Below, in pieces: positions 52,749-60,816 of a stretch of DNA of 64,000 nucleotides (positions within the stretch are counted from its first letter, which is position 1; each line of letters begins with the position of its first letter). The DNA comes from Methylobacterium platani (GTDB lineage: Bacteria; Pseudomonadota; Alphaproteobacteria; Rhizobiales; Beijerinckiaceae), in assembly GCF_001653715.1 (NCBI RefSeq), contig NZ_LWHQ01000047.1, forward strand, positions 124,001 to 188,000, in the 5' to 3' direction. The position numbers and the translations under genes are program-made. A model generated the notes under the pieces. That model was not told the DNA's origin. It saw only the letters and a program-made list of their open reading frames with translations, and ran no database searches.

Positions 52749-53210
52749 CGTCAGTTCGATCTCGCTCCCCTGTACCGCTCGACCGTCGGCTTCGACCGCC
52801 TGTTTTCCGCTCTCGACCAGTTCGTGACCTCGGATGCGGCGCCGAGCTACCCGCCCTACAACATCGAGCGCACGGCCGAGAACGCCTACCGCATCACCCT
52901 CGCGGTGGCGGGCTTCACCGATCAGGACCTGTCGATCGAGACCCGCGAGAACGCGCTCACCGTGAAGGGCGAGCGCAAGGCCGAGGCCAAGCAGGCCGAG
53001 TTCCTGCATCAGGGCATCGCCGCCCGCGGCTTCGAGCGGCGCTTCCAGCTCGCCGACCACGTCCAGGTGACGGGCGCGGTGCTGGAGAACGGCCTGCTCC
53101 ACGTCGACCTCGTCCGCGAGATCCCGGAGGCCAAGAAGCCCCGCCAGATCCAGATCGCCTCGGGCTCCCGCCCGCACTCGATCGAGGGCAGCGTCCAGAA
53201 GGCCGCGTAA
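52746..53210 (+). CDS. Small heat-shock protein Hsp20 (IbpA/HspA family)
   Basis: Encodes 154 aa from ATG 52746, with GGAG eight bases upstream. The start MRQFDLAPLYRSTVGFDRLF is typical of class A rhizobial Hsp20 proteins. The alpha-crystallin domain spans about 35-130 (YNIERTAENAYRITLAVAGFTDQDLSIETRENALTVKGER and the closing VTGAVLENGLLHVDLVREIPE with G-x-L). The C-terminal anchor motif is weak. It binds unfolding proteins in the cytoplasm. Its leader has a sigma32-like promoter and a ROSE thermometer. Confidence 0.95.
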   Translation: MRQFDLAPLYRSTVGFDRLFSALDQFVTSDAAPSYPPYNIERTAENAYRITLAVAGFTDQDLSIETRENALTVKGERKAEAKQAEFLHQGIAARGFERRFQLADHVQVTGAVLENGLLHVDLVREIPEAKKPRQIQIASGSRPHSIEGSVQKAA

Positions 53211-53232
53211 GCGCCTTCATCCCGTCAGGGGG

Positions 53233-53260
53233 AGCGCCCCGGCCTCGCGGCCGGGGCGCT
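53233..53260 (+). terminator. hsp20 terminator hairpin
   Basis: AGCGCCCCGGCC (53233-53244) pairs perfectly with 53249-53260 across TCGC, 22 bp after the hsp20 stop, followed by TCGTCGTG. Confidence 0.8.
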
Positions 53261-53264
53261 TCGT

Positions 53265-53296
53265 CGTGTCGTCGCGAGAGCGTGTCGTCGCGAGAG
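53265..53296. repeat. Perfect 16 bp tandem repeat after a terminator
   Basis: Two identical 16 bp units, CGTGTCGTCGCGAGAG, at 53265-53280 and 53281-53296, begin four bases after the hsp20 terminator hairpin. Same unit length and arrangement as at 7487-7518. Confidence 0.9.
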
Positions 53297-53303
53297 AAAG
53301 AGG

Positions 53304-53621
53304 TCAGGGCAGGAGATGCGTGCCGTGGGTGAGGGCCGCGCCGGCCCGCAGGGCCACCGCCACGAACACGGTCTCGGCCAGTTCCTGCTCGGTGGCGCCG
53401 GCCTTCTTCGCCGCCTCGCGGTGCACCTCGAGGCAGTAGGGGCATTGCGTGGTCAGGGCGACCGCGAGCGCCATCAGTTCCTTGTACTTGCGCGGGATCG
53501 CGCCGTCGGCGAGCGCCGCCTTGTCGAGAGCCTCGAAGGCGCCCATCGCCTCGGGGGCGAGCCCCTTCAGGGCGGGCAGCTTCCGCAGGTTGGCGGCGTC
53601 GTACATCGCGTGATCGGCCAT
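53304..53621 (-). CDS. Carboxymuconolactone decarboxylase/AhpD-family protein
   Basis: Encodes 105 aa from ATG 53621 with GGGAGG nine bases upstream. The single CMD domain has ALDKAALADGAIPRKYKELMALAVALTTQCPYCLEVHREAAKKAGATEQELAETVFVAVALRAGAA. The CPYC-x3-H motif is the AhpD redox centre, so peroxide or alkylhydroperoxide defence is likely, in line with AhpD rather than gamma-carboxymuconolactone decarboxylase. It stands alone, convergent with hsp20. Confidence 0.92.
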   Translation of the reverse strand: MADHAMYDAANLRKLPALKGLAPEAMGAFEALDKAALADGAIPRKYKELMALAVALTTQCPYCLEVHREAAKKAGATEQELAETVFVAVALRAGAALTHGTHLLP

Positions 53622-53876
53622 GGCGTGGTCCTCCCGGTGGGTCCGGTGCAAACGACCGGCCGCCCGTCGTTCGGGGCGGCTTCGGCCCCTTACGGTTAGA
53701 CCATCCCGGGCGCTCGCCCAATGGGCCCGAGGACATGCGCCCGAGGAGACGGGCCCGTTGACGGCGCGGAGCGCCCTGCCCATGGCCGGCGGGCCGATGC
53801 GGATCCTGCTGCGACCGGGACGGGGCATGCAGGCCGGGCCTTCTCGAGGCTCGGCGCGGTCGACAAGCCGGGACGA

Positions 53877-54332
53877 TTACAGATCCCCGAAGGCGAGCTG
53901 GGCCGTCGCCGGGCGCTTCTGCGGCTTGCCGGCCTTGTCCTTGGCGGCGCCCTTCGCCGCCCCCTTGGCGGCGGCCTTGCGCGGGCGCTTCGGCTCGGCG
54001 CCCTGGATGCGCGCCTTGCCCTTGTCGCGCGCCACCGCCTCGGGAGCGGTCTGGTCGCCCGAGAGCCACTTGCCGCGCTTGATCACCTCGTTCACCCGGC
54101 CCTGGTTGACGCCGAGCTTGAAGGCGATCTCCTGCTGGGTCATCTCCGTCGCGCCGTGCAGCTCGAGGATCTGGCGGGCAAGCTCCGGGGTCATCTTCTT
54201 GCCGACGATGCGGCGGCCGGGCTTGACCACCCGGGTGGCGCGGTCGCGCTCGCGCAGGCGCTCGAGGATCGCGAGCGCCATCAGCATGCCGTTCTCGCGC
54301 AGGGCTTCCTCGAATTCCTTCAGCGTCGCCAT
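53877..54332 (-). CDS. HTH protein with Lys/Ala-rich tail
   Basis: Encodes 151 aa. After a helical N-terminus, a resolvase/sigma-like helix-turn-helix is visible at about 48-92 (MTPELARQILELHGATEMTQQEIAFKLGVNQGRVNEVIKRGKW). The C-terminal 40 residues are low-complexity Lys/Ala/Pro (KRPRKAAAKGAAKGAAKDKAGKPQKR), resembling histone H1-like tails that bind DNA nonspecifically. No known family name is certain. It stands alone between the AhpD-like and monooxygenase-like genes. Confidence 0.7.
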   Translation of the reverse strand: MATLKEFEEALRENGMLMALAILERLRERDRATRVVKPGRRIVGKKMTPELARQILELHGATEMTQQEIAFKLGVNQGRVNEVIKRGKWLSGDQTAPEAVARDKGKARIQGAEPKRPRKAAAKGAAKGAAKDKAGKPQKRPATAQLAFGDL

Positions 54333-54551
54333 GAGGACCGCACTCCGCTGTCACGCTCCGGCAAGGTAACGGCGCCGGCCGGGGGCGGTTGCCCCCCATG
54401 CACAGGTCATCCACGGTTTGTGCGCGTCCTGTTCCCGGTTGGCAACCGCCCGCCGGGCTCATCCACCGCGTTCTCCGCCGCCCTCGCGTGGACAAGGCGT
54501 GCCGCTTCTTGCATGGCTCGCGCATCTTGGTTCGCATCACGGGAGGATCGC

Positions 54552-54851
54552 ATGGTGCTGGAGATCGCGCAGATCGAGGTGAAGGCCGGCCACGAGGCCG
54601 CCTTCGAGGCCGGCGTGAGCAAGGCCGCGGAGCTGTTCCGCCGCGCCAGGGGCTGCCGCGGCATGGAGCTGCAGCGCTCGGTCGAGATCCCGACCCGCTA
54701 CCGCCTGATGGTGCAGTGGGAGACCGTGGAGAACCACACCGTCGACTTCCGCGAATCGGCGGATTTCCAAGCCTGGCGCGCCCTGGTCTCGGAGCATTTC
54801 ACCGCCCCGCCGCAAGTCGAGCACACGGTGCTGGCGGTGCAGGGCTTCTGA
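54552..54851 (+). CDS. Antibiotic biosynthesis monooxygenase (ABM) domain protein
   Basis: Encodes 99 aa from ATG 54552 with GGGAGG five bases upstream. A single dimeric ferredoxin-like ABM domain: EIAQIEVKAGHEAAFEAGVSKAAELFRRARGCRGMELQRSVEIPTRYRLMVQWETVENHTVDFRESADFQAWRAL. Related proteins include heme-degrading and quinol monooxygenases and many of unknown function; no heme ligand can be assigned. Cytoplasmic, cofactor-independent in characterised relatives. Confidence 0.85.
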   Translation: MVLEIAQIEVKAGHEAAFEAGVSKAAELFRRARGCRGMELQRSVEIPTRYRLMVQWETVENHTVDFRESADFQAWRALVSEHFTAPPQVEHTVLAVQGF

Positions 54852-54900
54852 ACCCCGGCCCGGCCCCGGTCGTTTCCCGCGATCACGACGGGAGACGACC

Positions 54901-55080
54901 ATGACCGACGATCGCGCGCCGGACCCGAAGCCCGGCGAGGGGCTGGCCGACGACAGCCTCGGGGCGAGCCGCCGCCCGGCGGGCGCGGGCGGAACGGCGC
55001 CCGCGACCGGTACGCCGCAGGGCGGCCGGCCCGCCGACGACCAGGTGCCGCGGGAGGCGCCACCGCAACAGGAGCCGTGA
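54901..55080 (+). CDS. Small disordered hydrophilic protein
   Basis: Encodes 59 aa, rich in Pro, Gly, Ala, Asp and Arg, from ATG 54901 with GGGAG six bases upstream. There is no hydrophobic segment or known domain. A near-match to the EcfG promoter (TGAAC-N17-CGTT, 54849-54874) lies just upstream, one base from consensus. It resembles the EcfG-preceded protein at 6510-6728 in style, not in alignable sequence. Might be stress-related. Confidence 0.5.
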   Translation: MTDDRAPDPKPGEGLADDSLGASRRPAGAGGTAPATGTPQGGRPADDQVPREAPPQQEP

Positions 55081-55141
55081 CACGGGGCGCCGGGTTCGCT
55101 ACTCGCGGAAGGGTAGGCTCCTCGATCTCACGGCACTCGCA

Positions 55142-56077
55142 ATGGCCCGACGTCCCCTGCGCATCGGCACCCGCGGCAGCCCGATGGCGCTCGCCCAGAC
55201 CGGCATGGTGCGAGACCGCATCGCGGCGGCCCATCCGGACCTCGCCGAGCCCGGCGCGATGGAGCTGGTCGTCGTCACCACGGTGGCCGACAAGGTGCTC
55301 GATCGCCCGCTCTCCGAGATCGGCGGCAAGGGCCTGTTCACCAAGGAATTGGAACAGGCGCTGCTGACCGATCAGGTCGACATCGCCGTCCACTCGATGA
55401 AGGACGTCGAGACCTGGCTGCCGGACGGCCTCGTCATCGCCTGCATCCTGGAGCGCGACGATCCGCGCGACGCCTTCCTGTCGCCGCGGGCGGGAAGCCT
55501 CGCCGCCCTGGCGCCGGGCAGCCGGGTCGGCACCTCGTCCCTGCGCCGCGGCGCCCAGGTGCTGATGCGCCGGCCCGACCTGCAGATCGTCCCGTTGCGC
55601 GGCAACGCCAACACCCGGATGAAGCGGCTCGAGGAGGGCGCCTGCGACGCCACCCTGCTGGCCATCGCCGGGCTCGAGCGCCTCGGCCTCGCCGACCGCG
55701 CGCAGGAGGTCCTGCCGGTGAGCGAGATGCTGCCGGCGGTGGCGCAGGGCGCGCTCGGCATCGAGTGCCGGGCCGGCGACACCGACCTGATCGCGCGCCT
55801 GCAGGCCGTCGCCTGCCCCACGACCACGATCGCGGTCGGTGCCGAGCGGGCGCTGCTCGAGGAACTCGACGGTTCCTGCCGCACCCCGATCGCGGCGCTC
55901 GCCCGGATCGACGGCGACCGGCTCACCCTCGACGGCATCCTGTTCCTGCCCGACGGCAGCGCCCACTGGGCCACCCACCGCAGCGGCCGCGCCGCCGACG
56001 CCCTGGCGATCGGCCGCGAGGCCGGGGCGGAGCTGAAGGCGAAGGCGGGCGAGACCTACCGGGCGAAGCTGCAATAG
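55142..56077 (+). CDS. hemC: Hydroxymethylbilane synthase (porphobilinogen deaminase) HemC
   Basis: Encodes 311 aa, standard length. It joins four porphobilinogen units in tetrapyrrole synthesis in the cytoplasm. Motifs: RIGTRGSPMALAQ near residue 8, GGKGLFTKELEQALL near 60, DIAVHSMKDV near 80 (catalytic Asp), GTSSLRRGAQ near 130, RGNANTRMKRL near 150, and the dipyrromethane cofactor cysteine in LDGSCRTPIAALA near 240. Monocistronic; hemD is not in the window. Its stop is 17 bp from the convergent cyclase gene. Confidence 0.97.
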   Translation: MARRPLRIGTRGSPMALAQTGMVRDRIAAAHPDLAEPGAMELVVVTTVADKVLDRPLSEIGGKGLFTKELEQALLTDQVDIAVHSMKDVETWLPDGLVIACILERDDPRDAFLSPRAGSLAALAPGSRVGTSSLRRGAQVLMRRPDLQIVPLRGNANTRMKRLEEGACDATLLAIAGLERLGLADRAQEVLPVSEMLPAVAQGALGIECRAGDTDLIARLQAVACPTTTIAVGAERALLEELDGSCRTPIAALARIDGDRLTLDGILFLPDGSAHWATHRSGRAADALAIGREAGAELKAKAGETYRAKLQ

Positions 56078-56093
56078 CGGCGGGCCGACCGCC

Positions 56094-57245
56094 TCACGAG
56101 GCGAACGCCCTCGGACCGGCCTCGGGCGCGGCCGAGGCGCGGTAGGATCCGGCGGCGAGGCCGGCCGCCGCCACGCCGCCGCCGCGCCGCTTGACCGCGT
56201 AGGAGGCCTCGTCCGCCTTGCCGATCAACGCATCGAGATCGGCCGCGTGCGACGGCGCGCAGGCGTAGCCGAGGCTCAGCCCGATGCTGACGGTCTCCCC
56301 CGAAAGCCGGTAGGGCGCGCCGAGGGCGTGGACGATGCGGCGCGCGAAGGCCTCCGCCTCCCGGGGGTGCCGCACCGAGGGCTGGAGCACCACGAACTCG
56401 TCGCCGCCCACCCGCGCGGCCACCGCCGGCGCGGCGGCGAGGAGGCGCAGCCGCGCGCCGATCTCCTGCAGCAGGGCGTCGCCGGCCGCGTGCCCGTAGC
56501 GGTCGTTGACCGGCTTGAAGCCGTCGAGGTCGAAGCAATGGACCGCGACGGCATCGTCGGCCGTCCCGGGCAGGCCGCGGAACGCCCGGCGCAGGCCGAG
56601 CCGGTTGGCGAGCCCGGTCAGGGCGTCGCTGCGGGCCAGCGCCGCCATGTCGAGGCGCAGCGTGATCTGCCGGACCGCGTTGCGGTAGGTGAACAGCACG
56701 CCGTGGAGGGCCCCGAGGAGGAAGAGGGCGAACATCGCCGCCAGGATGTGCTGCGGCCCGCGTCCGAACCAGGCCGCCGTCCCGATCGCCGGCAGGGCGG
56801 CCAGCAGCAGGGCGCCCGCCGCCATGCCCGGCCGGATGGAGAGATGGGTGACGACGCCGGAGCAGTAGCCGAACAGCAGCCCCGTCGCGAGCATCTGCAT
56901 GTCCATGTCGGCCTGCGCGAAGGTCCGCCCGGTGAGCGTGCCGATCGAGGCCGCGACCAGTGCGGTCGTCGCGATGTGGCCGCGCTCCCAGCGGCGGGCC
57001 TCGATCCGCGACAGCGGCCCGCGCGCGGTCCGACGCAGCTGGTGAGCGATGAGCACGAGCTTGGCGGCCGAGGCCGTCCCGCCGGTCAGCGCCGCCGCGA
57101 GCAGGAGCCCGTCGCCGAGGGTGTGGGCGACGAACAGCCCCACTCCCAGCAGGGTGGCGCCCATGATGCCGTTGGGGACGGCGATGCGGGCGAGCTCGGC
57201 GACCAGCGCGACATGGATGTCGTCCGAGTTCGTGCGTAGGGGCAT
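56094..57245 (-). CDS. Membrane-anchored GGDEF diguanylate cyclase
   Basis: Encodes 383 aa from ATG 57245 (MPLRTNSDDIHVALVAELARIAVPNG), where a MASE-like six-helix membrane part starts (IMGATLLGVGLFVAHTLGDG, LVAASIGTLTG, LLFGYCSGVVTHLSI, ALLLAALPAIGTAAWFG, MFALFLLGALHGVLFTY). The GGDEF domain (about 215-360) has DALTGLANR, CFDLDGFKPVNDRYGHAAGDALL and the active RVGGDEF loop. No RxxD inhibitory site is obvious five residues before the loop. It likely makes c-di-GMP. Convergent with hemC. Confidence 0.9.
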   Translation of the reverse strand: MPLRTNSDDIHVALVAELARIAVPNGIMGATLLGVGLFVAHTLGDGLLLAAALTGGTASAAKLVLIAHQLRRTARGPLSRIEARRWERGHIATTALVAASIGTLTGRTFAQADMDMQMLATGLLFGYCSGVVTHLSIRPGMAAGALLLAALPAIGTAAWFGRGPQHILAAMFALFLLGALHGVLFTYRNAVRQITLRLDMAALARSDALTGLANRLGLRRAFRGLPGTADDAVAVHCFDLDGFKPVNDRYGHAAGDALLQEIGARLRLLAAAPAVAARVGGDEFVVLQPSVRHPREAEAFARRIVHALGAPYRLSGETVSIGLSLGYACAPSHAADLDALIGKADEASYAVKRRGGGVAAAGLAAGSYRASAAPEAGPRAFAS

Positions 57246-57390
57246 CCGCCGTGATTCCGGTCCCGTGACAGGCCGGGACGGAACCACGGAATTGGTGACG
57301 AATCCGACAATCTTGCTACGATAATGCCGGATTGTTCCGGATCGTCCGTCGATCCTTGCGTCAGGAACCGGGACTCGACGGCACGATACT

Positions 57391-58683
57391 CTACACCAGC
57401 ACAGGCAAGGCCTGCTGCGCGCCCACGCCGAACACCCGCTTGTAGCGCTCGACCTCCTCCTCCGGCCCGAGCGCCTTGGTCGGGTTGTCGGAGAGCTTCA
57501 CGGTCGGATGGCCGTTGGCGGAGATCACCTTGCAGACGATCGAGATCGGGTCGAGGCGGCCGTCCGGCGCCAGGCCGCGGAAATCGTTGGTGAGCAGCGT
57601 GCCCCAGCCGTAGCCGATGCGCAGGCGGCCGTGGAAGTGGCGGTGGATCCGCTCGATCACGTCGACGTCGAGCCCGTCGGAGAAGATCGCCAGCTTCTCG
57701 CGCGGGTTGCGGCCGTGCTTGGTCCACCAGCGGATCGCCTCCTCGCCGCCCTCGATCGGGTCCTTCGAATCGATGCGGATGCCGGTCCAGTCGGCCATCC
57801 AGGCCGGGCCGCGCTCCAGGAAGCCGGTGGTGCCGTAGGTGTCGGGCAGGATCACCAGCAGGTTGCCGGCGTAATCCCGCTGCCAGTCGGCGAGCACGAG
57901 GTAGGGCGCGCGGGCGAGATCCTCCTCGGCCTCGGCGAGCGCCGAGTAGACCATCGGCAGTTCGTGCGCGTTGGTGCCGACCGCCTCGATGTCGTGGCGC
58001 AGCGCGATCAGGCAGTTCGAGGTGCCGAGGAAACCCGGCCCCAGGCCCTCGATCATCGCCTCGACGCACCAGTCCTGCCACAGGAAGCCGTGGCGGCGGC
58101 GCGTGCCGAAATCGGCGATCGAGAGGCCCGGCAGGGTCTTCAGCCGCTCGATCTTCTCCCAGATCCGGGTCATCGCCCGGGCGTAGAGCACCTGGAGCTC
58201 GAACTTGCCCATCCCCTTGAGCACGCCGCGCGAGCGCAGCTCGTTGAGGATGGCGAGTGCGGGCACCTCCCACATCGTGGTCTCGATCCACGGGCCGTGG
58301 AAGGTGAGCACGTACTGCCCGTCCTGCTTCTCCAGGAGGTAGTCGGGAAAGCGGAAGTTCTCGAGCCAGTCCATGAAGTCCGGCGAGAACATCTGGCGCC
58401 TTCCGTAGAAGGTGTTGCCGCGCAGCCAGGTCGATTCGCCCCGGGTCAGCCGCAGCGACCGGCAATGGTCGAGCTGCTCGCGCAATTCGCCGGGGTCGAT
58501 CAGGTCGGCGAGCCGGACCCGGCTGGTGCGGTTCTGGATCCCGAAGGTGACCGAGACGTTCCGGTGGCGCCGGAAGATCGTCTGCGCCATCAGGAGCTTG
58601 TAGAAATCCGTGTCGAGCACGGAGCGGATGATCGGGTCGATCTTCCAGGTGTGGTTGTAGACCCTGGTCGCGAGATCGAGCAT
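57391..58683 (-). CDS. pncB: Nicotinate phosphoribosyltransferase PncB
   Basis: Encodes 430 aa. It converts nicotinate and PRPP to nicotinate mononucleotide (Preiss-Handler NAD salvage). Landmarks: TDFYKLLMAQTIFRRH near residue 25, ETTMWEVPALAILNELRSRG near 135, FGTRRRHGFLWQDWC near 190, LGTSNCLIALRHDIEAVGTNAHELPM near 220 (the substrate-binding TSN and phosphorylated-His region), and IFSDGLDVDVIERIHRHFHGRLRIGYGWGTLLTND near 335. Length matches the proteobacterial form. It stands alone. Confidence 0.96.
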   Translation of the reverse strand: MLDLATRVYNHTWKIDPIIRSVLDTDFYKLLMAQTIFRRHRNVSVTFGIQNRTSRVRLADLIDPGELREQLDHCRSLRLTRGESTWLRGNTFYGRRQMFSPDFMDWLENFRFPDYLLEKQDGQYVLTFHGPWIETTMWEVPALAILNELRSRGVLKGMGKFELQVLYARAMTRIWEKIERLKTLPGLSIADFGTRRRHGFLWQDWCVEAMIEGLGPGFLGTSNCLIALRHDIEAVGTNAHELPMVYSALAEAEEDLARAPYLVLADWQRDYAGNLLVILPDTYGTTGFLERGPAWMADWTGIRIDSKDPIEGGEEAIRWWTKHGRNPREKLAIFSDGLDVDVIERIHRHFHGRLRIGYGWGTLLTNDFRGLAPDGRLDPISIVCKVISANGHPTVKLSDNPTKALGPEEEVERYKRVFGVGAQQALPVLV

Positions 58684-58837
58684 CGCCCGTGCCTGCCTGC
58701 CTCGGGCCGCCTCCTGCGGGCGGCCGAACCGTCGCCCCTCGGGCGGGGCGACGGCGGGTGCGAAGCCGGCACGGTTCGGGCCGCCGAGTCAAGCGCCGGC
58801 CCGAGCTTGTCCGCATCACTCAGGGGGACTCTCCGCC

Positions 58838-59347
58838 TCAGCGGGCGCCGAGGTCGACCGCCTTCTTCTCGGTCTTCGGCGACTCGCCGGTCACCGCCGC
58901 CTTCACGTAGCCGTAGAGGTGCAGCATGGTCGAGTTCGGGCTGTCCCAGTACTCGCCCTTCTCGGGGTGGACGCGGATCAGCGCGATCGACGGATCGTCC
59001 TTGCCGCCCGGGAACCAGGTCTTCAGGCCCTCGCTCCACTTGGCCTCGATCTGCGCCTTGTCGCGCACGATCTCGGCCTTGCCCGACACCGAGACGTAGT
59101 TCTGGCTCGACGGGTCGGAATAGGACAGGTTGACCTGGTTGTCGCGGCCGATCTCGTTCGTCACCGGCGCATCCTGCTTGACGAAGAACCACAGGTCGCC
59201 GGCCTCGTCCGCGTCCTGGTTCCACATCGGGCGGCTGCGCAGCTGCCCGTCGGAATCGGCCGTGGTCATCATCGCGACCTTCACGTCCTTGATCATCGCG
59301 AAGAGCTTCTTTGCGCCCTCGTGGTCGCGGTGGCTGCCCTGGTGCAT
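58838..59347 (-). CDS. Pyridoxamine 5'-phosphate oxidase-like general stress protein
   Basis: Encodes 169 aa from ATG 59347 (MHQGSHRDHEGAKKLFAMIKD). The split-barrel flavin-binding fold of the GSP26/YdaG-type general stress proteins: VAMMTTADSDGQLRSRPMWNQDADEAGDLWFFV, NLSYSDPSSQNYVSVSGKAEIVRDKAQIEAKWSEGLKTWFPGGKDDPSIALIRVHPEKGEYWDS. It probably binds FMN or F420-like flavin, and is not pyridoxine biosynthetic PdxH. No EcfG promoter with correct spacing precedes it. Confidence 0.9.
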   Translation of the reverse strand: MHQGSHRDHEGAKKLFAMIKDVKVAMMTTADSDGQLRSRPMWNQDADEAGDLWFFVKQDAPVTNEIGRDNQVNLSYSDPSSQNYVSVSGKAEIVRDKAQIEAKWSEGLKTWFPGGKDDPSIALIRVHPEKGEYWDSPNSTMLHLYGYVKAAVTGESPKTEKKAVDLGAR

Positions 59348-59374
59348 CCGTCGGTCTCCCTCGAACAAACGTCG

Positions 59375-59394
59375 CGAGCGGGCGGGCCCGCTCG
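59375..59394. other. 9 bp perfect inverted repeat in the divergent promoter region
   Basis: CGAGCGGGC and its complement GCCCGCTCG, separated by 2 bp, lie between the flavoprotein gene and the Mop-domain gene. It could be a protein-binding site or leader hairpin. Rest of 59348-59567 shows no gene. Confidence 0.4.
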
Positions 59395-59567
59395 AAGCTG
59401 CACGACAACGGGCGATGCCGGCTTTGGTTTCGGTTCCCCGCATCCGAAACCCGGCAGTGATTTCGGGCGCGGACGGCTCGCCGGGCGGGGGACCCCGCCT
59501 ATCTGTGCGGGAGGGCGATCCGCGCGGCGGACCGCCGATCGCGTTCGACGTGAAGACGGGTCCCGAG

Positions 59568-59777
59568 ATGAAGATCAGCGCGCGCAACCAGCTCGACGGC
59601 AAGGTCGTCGAGGTCAAGAAGGGCGCCACCACCGCCCATGTCCGGGTCGAGCTCGCCGGCGGGCAGGTCGTCACCGCGGCGATCACCAACGAATCCGCCG
59701 ACGAGCTGGGCCTCGCCCCCGGCAAGACCGTCAAGGCGGTGATCAAGTCCAGCGACGTGATGATCGCGACGGATTGA
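59568..59777 (+). CDS. Mop-domain (TOBE) molybdenum-pterin binding protein
   Basis: Encodes 69 aa, a single Mop/TOBE domain: MKISARNQLDGKVVEVKKGATTAHVRVELAGGQVVTAAITNESADELGLAPGKTVKAVIKSSDVMI. The SARNQL start, the 'T.HV.V.' strand, 'ITNESA..L.L..G' and 'K.S.V' are all diagnostic of molbindin, a cytoplasmic oligomeric molybdate-binding protein. It sits 10 bp before the binding-protein gene of the ABC importer, suggesting that importer carries molybdate or tungstate. Confidence 0.93.
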   Translation: MKISARNQLDGKVVEVKKGATTAHVRVELAGGQVVTAAITNESADELGLAPGKTVKAVIKSSDVMIATD

Positions 59778-59787
59778 TCCCTTGGCG

Positions 59788-60816
59788 ATGCGGCCCGACC
59801 GGCGCTCCCTGCTCATCGGCTCCGCGGCCCTTGCGCTGGCCGGGCCTGCCCATGCCGCCGAGCCCCTGCGGGACGATGCCGGCCGGGCGCTCGACGGCGT
59901 GAAGCGACCGGTCGCCCGGGTCTTTCCCGCCGGCCCGCCGGCGGCGATCCTGCTCTACACCCTGGCGCCCGACCTGCTCCTCGGCTGGCCGCGGGCGATC
60001 CGCCCGGCGGAGAAGCCCTATCTCCTGCCGCAGGCCGCCGACCTGCCGGAGGTCGGGCGCCTCACCGGGCGCGGCAACACCGCCAACCTCGAAGCGGTGC
60101 TGGCGCTCAAGCCCGACCTGATCCTCGACATCGGCTCGACCGCCGAGACCTACCGGTCGCTGGCCGACCGGGTGCAGGACCAGACCGGCATCCCCACCGC
60201 CCTCCTCGACGGGCGCCTCGCCTCCACGCCCGCCACCTATCGCCGCCTCGGCCGCCTCCTCGGGCGCGAGGCCGCCGCCGAGCCCCTCGCGGCCCTCGCC
60301 GAGGGCATCCTGGCGACGATGCGCGAGCGCGTCGCCGCGGTGCCGCCGGAGAAGCGGCCCCGGGTCTACCTCGCCCGCGGCCCCCGCGGCCTCGAGACCG
60401 CGCGGGCGGGGGCGATCAACGTCGAGGCGCTGGCGCTGATGGGCGCCGTCGACGTCGCGGGTCCCGGCGGCGGCCTGGCGCAGGTCTCGCCCGAGGACGT
60501 GGTGACGTGGGCGCCCGAGGTGATCGTCGCCCTCGATCCCGCCTTCGCGGCGGCGGCGCGGCAGGATCCGCTCTGGCAGGCGACGCCCGCCCTGGCGAGG
60601 AACCGCCTGTACGTCAGCCCGTCGCTGCCCTTCGGCTGGGTCGATTTCCCGCCCTCGGTCAACCGCCTCGTCGGCCTGTGGTGGCTCGGCAGGATCCTGT
60701 ATCCGGCGCAGTTTCCGGAGGACATCCGGGCCATCGCCCGCGACCTCTACGGCCGGCTCTACCACGTGACGCCGGACGATCCCGCCCTCGACCGTGTGCT
60801 GGCGGGAGCCCTGTGA
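59788..60816 (+). CDS. FecB/BtuF-type periplasmic binding protein, possibly molybdate (MolA-like)
   Basis: Encodes 342 aa from ATG 59788 (MRPDRRSLLIGSAALALAGPAHA), with a Tat-like twin-Arg signal. The class III fold shows VFPAGPPAAILLYTLAPDLLLGW near 45, NLEAVLALKPDLILDIG near 105 and LYVSPSLPFGWVDFPPSVNRLVGLWWLGRILYP near 270. Annotated relatives are iron-siderophore binders, but the same fold serves MolA (Haemophilus MolBCA), and the Mop gene upstream and mobA downstream favour molybdate/tungstate. Ligand is inferred from context. Permease start overlaps its stop (GTGA). Confidence 0.85.
   Translation: MRPDRRSLLIGSAALALAGPAHAAEPLRDDAGRALDGVKRPVARVFPAGPPAAILLYTLAPDLLLGWPRAIRPAEKPYLLPQAADLPEVGRLTGRGNTANLEAVLALKPDLILDIGSTAETYRSLADRVQDQTGIPTALLDGRLASTPATYRRLGRLLGREAAAEPLAALAEGILATMRERVAAVPPEKRPRVYLARGPRGLETARAGAINVEALALMGAVDVAGPGGGLAQVSPEDVVTWAPEVIVALDPAFAAAARQDPLWQATPALARNRLYVSPSLPFGWVDFPPSVNRLVGLWWLGRILYPAQFPEDIRAIARDLYGRLYHVTPDDPALDRVLAGAL

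Noticed and set aside
57313..57338. EcfG promoter before the membrane GGDEF gene
   Set aside because: GGAAC is followed by a poor -10 at only 13 bp spacing.
59407..59437. EcfG promoter before the flavin-binding stress protein
   Set aside because: GGAAC and CGTT are present but 22 bp apart, outside the 16-17 bp window.
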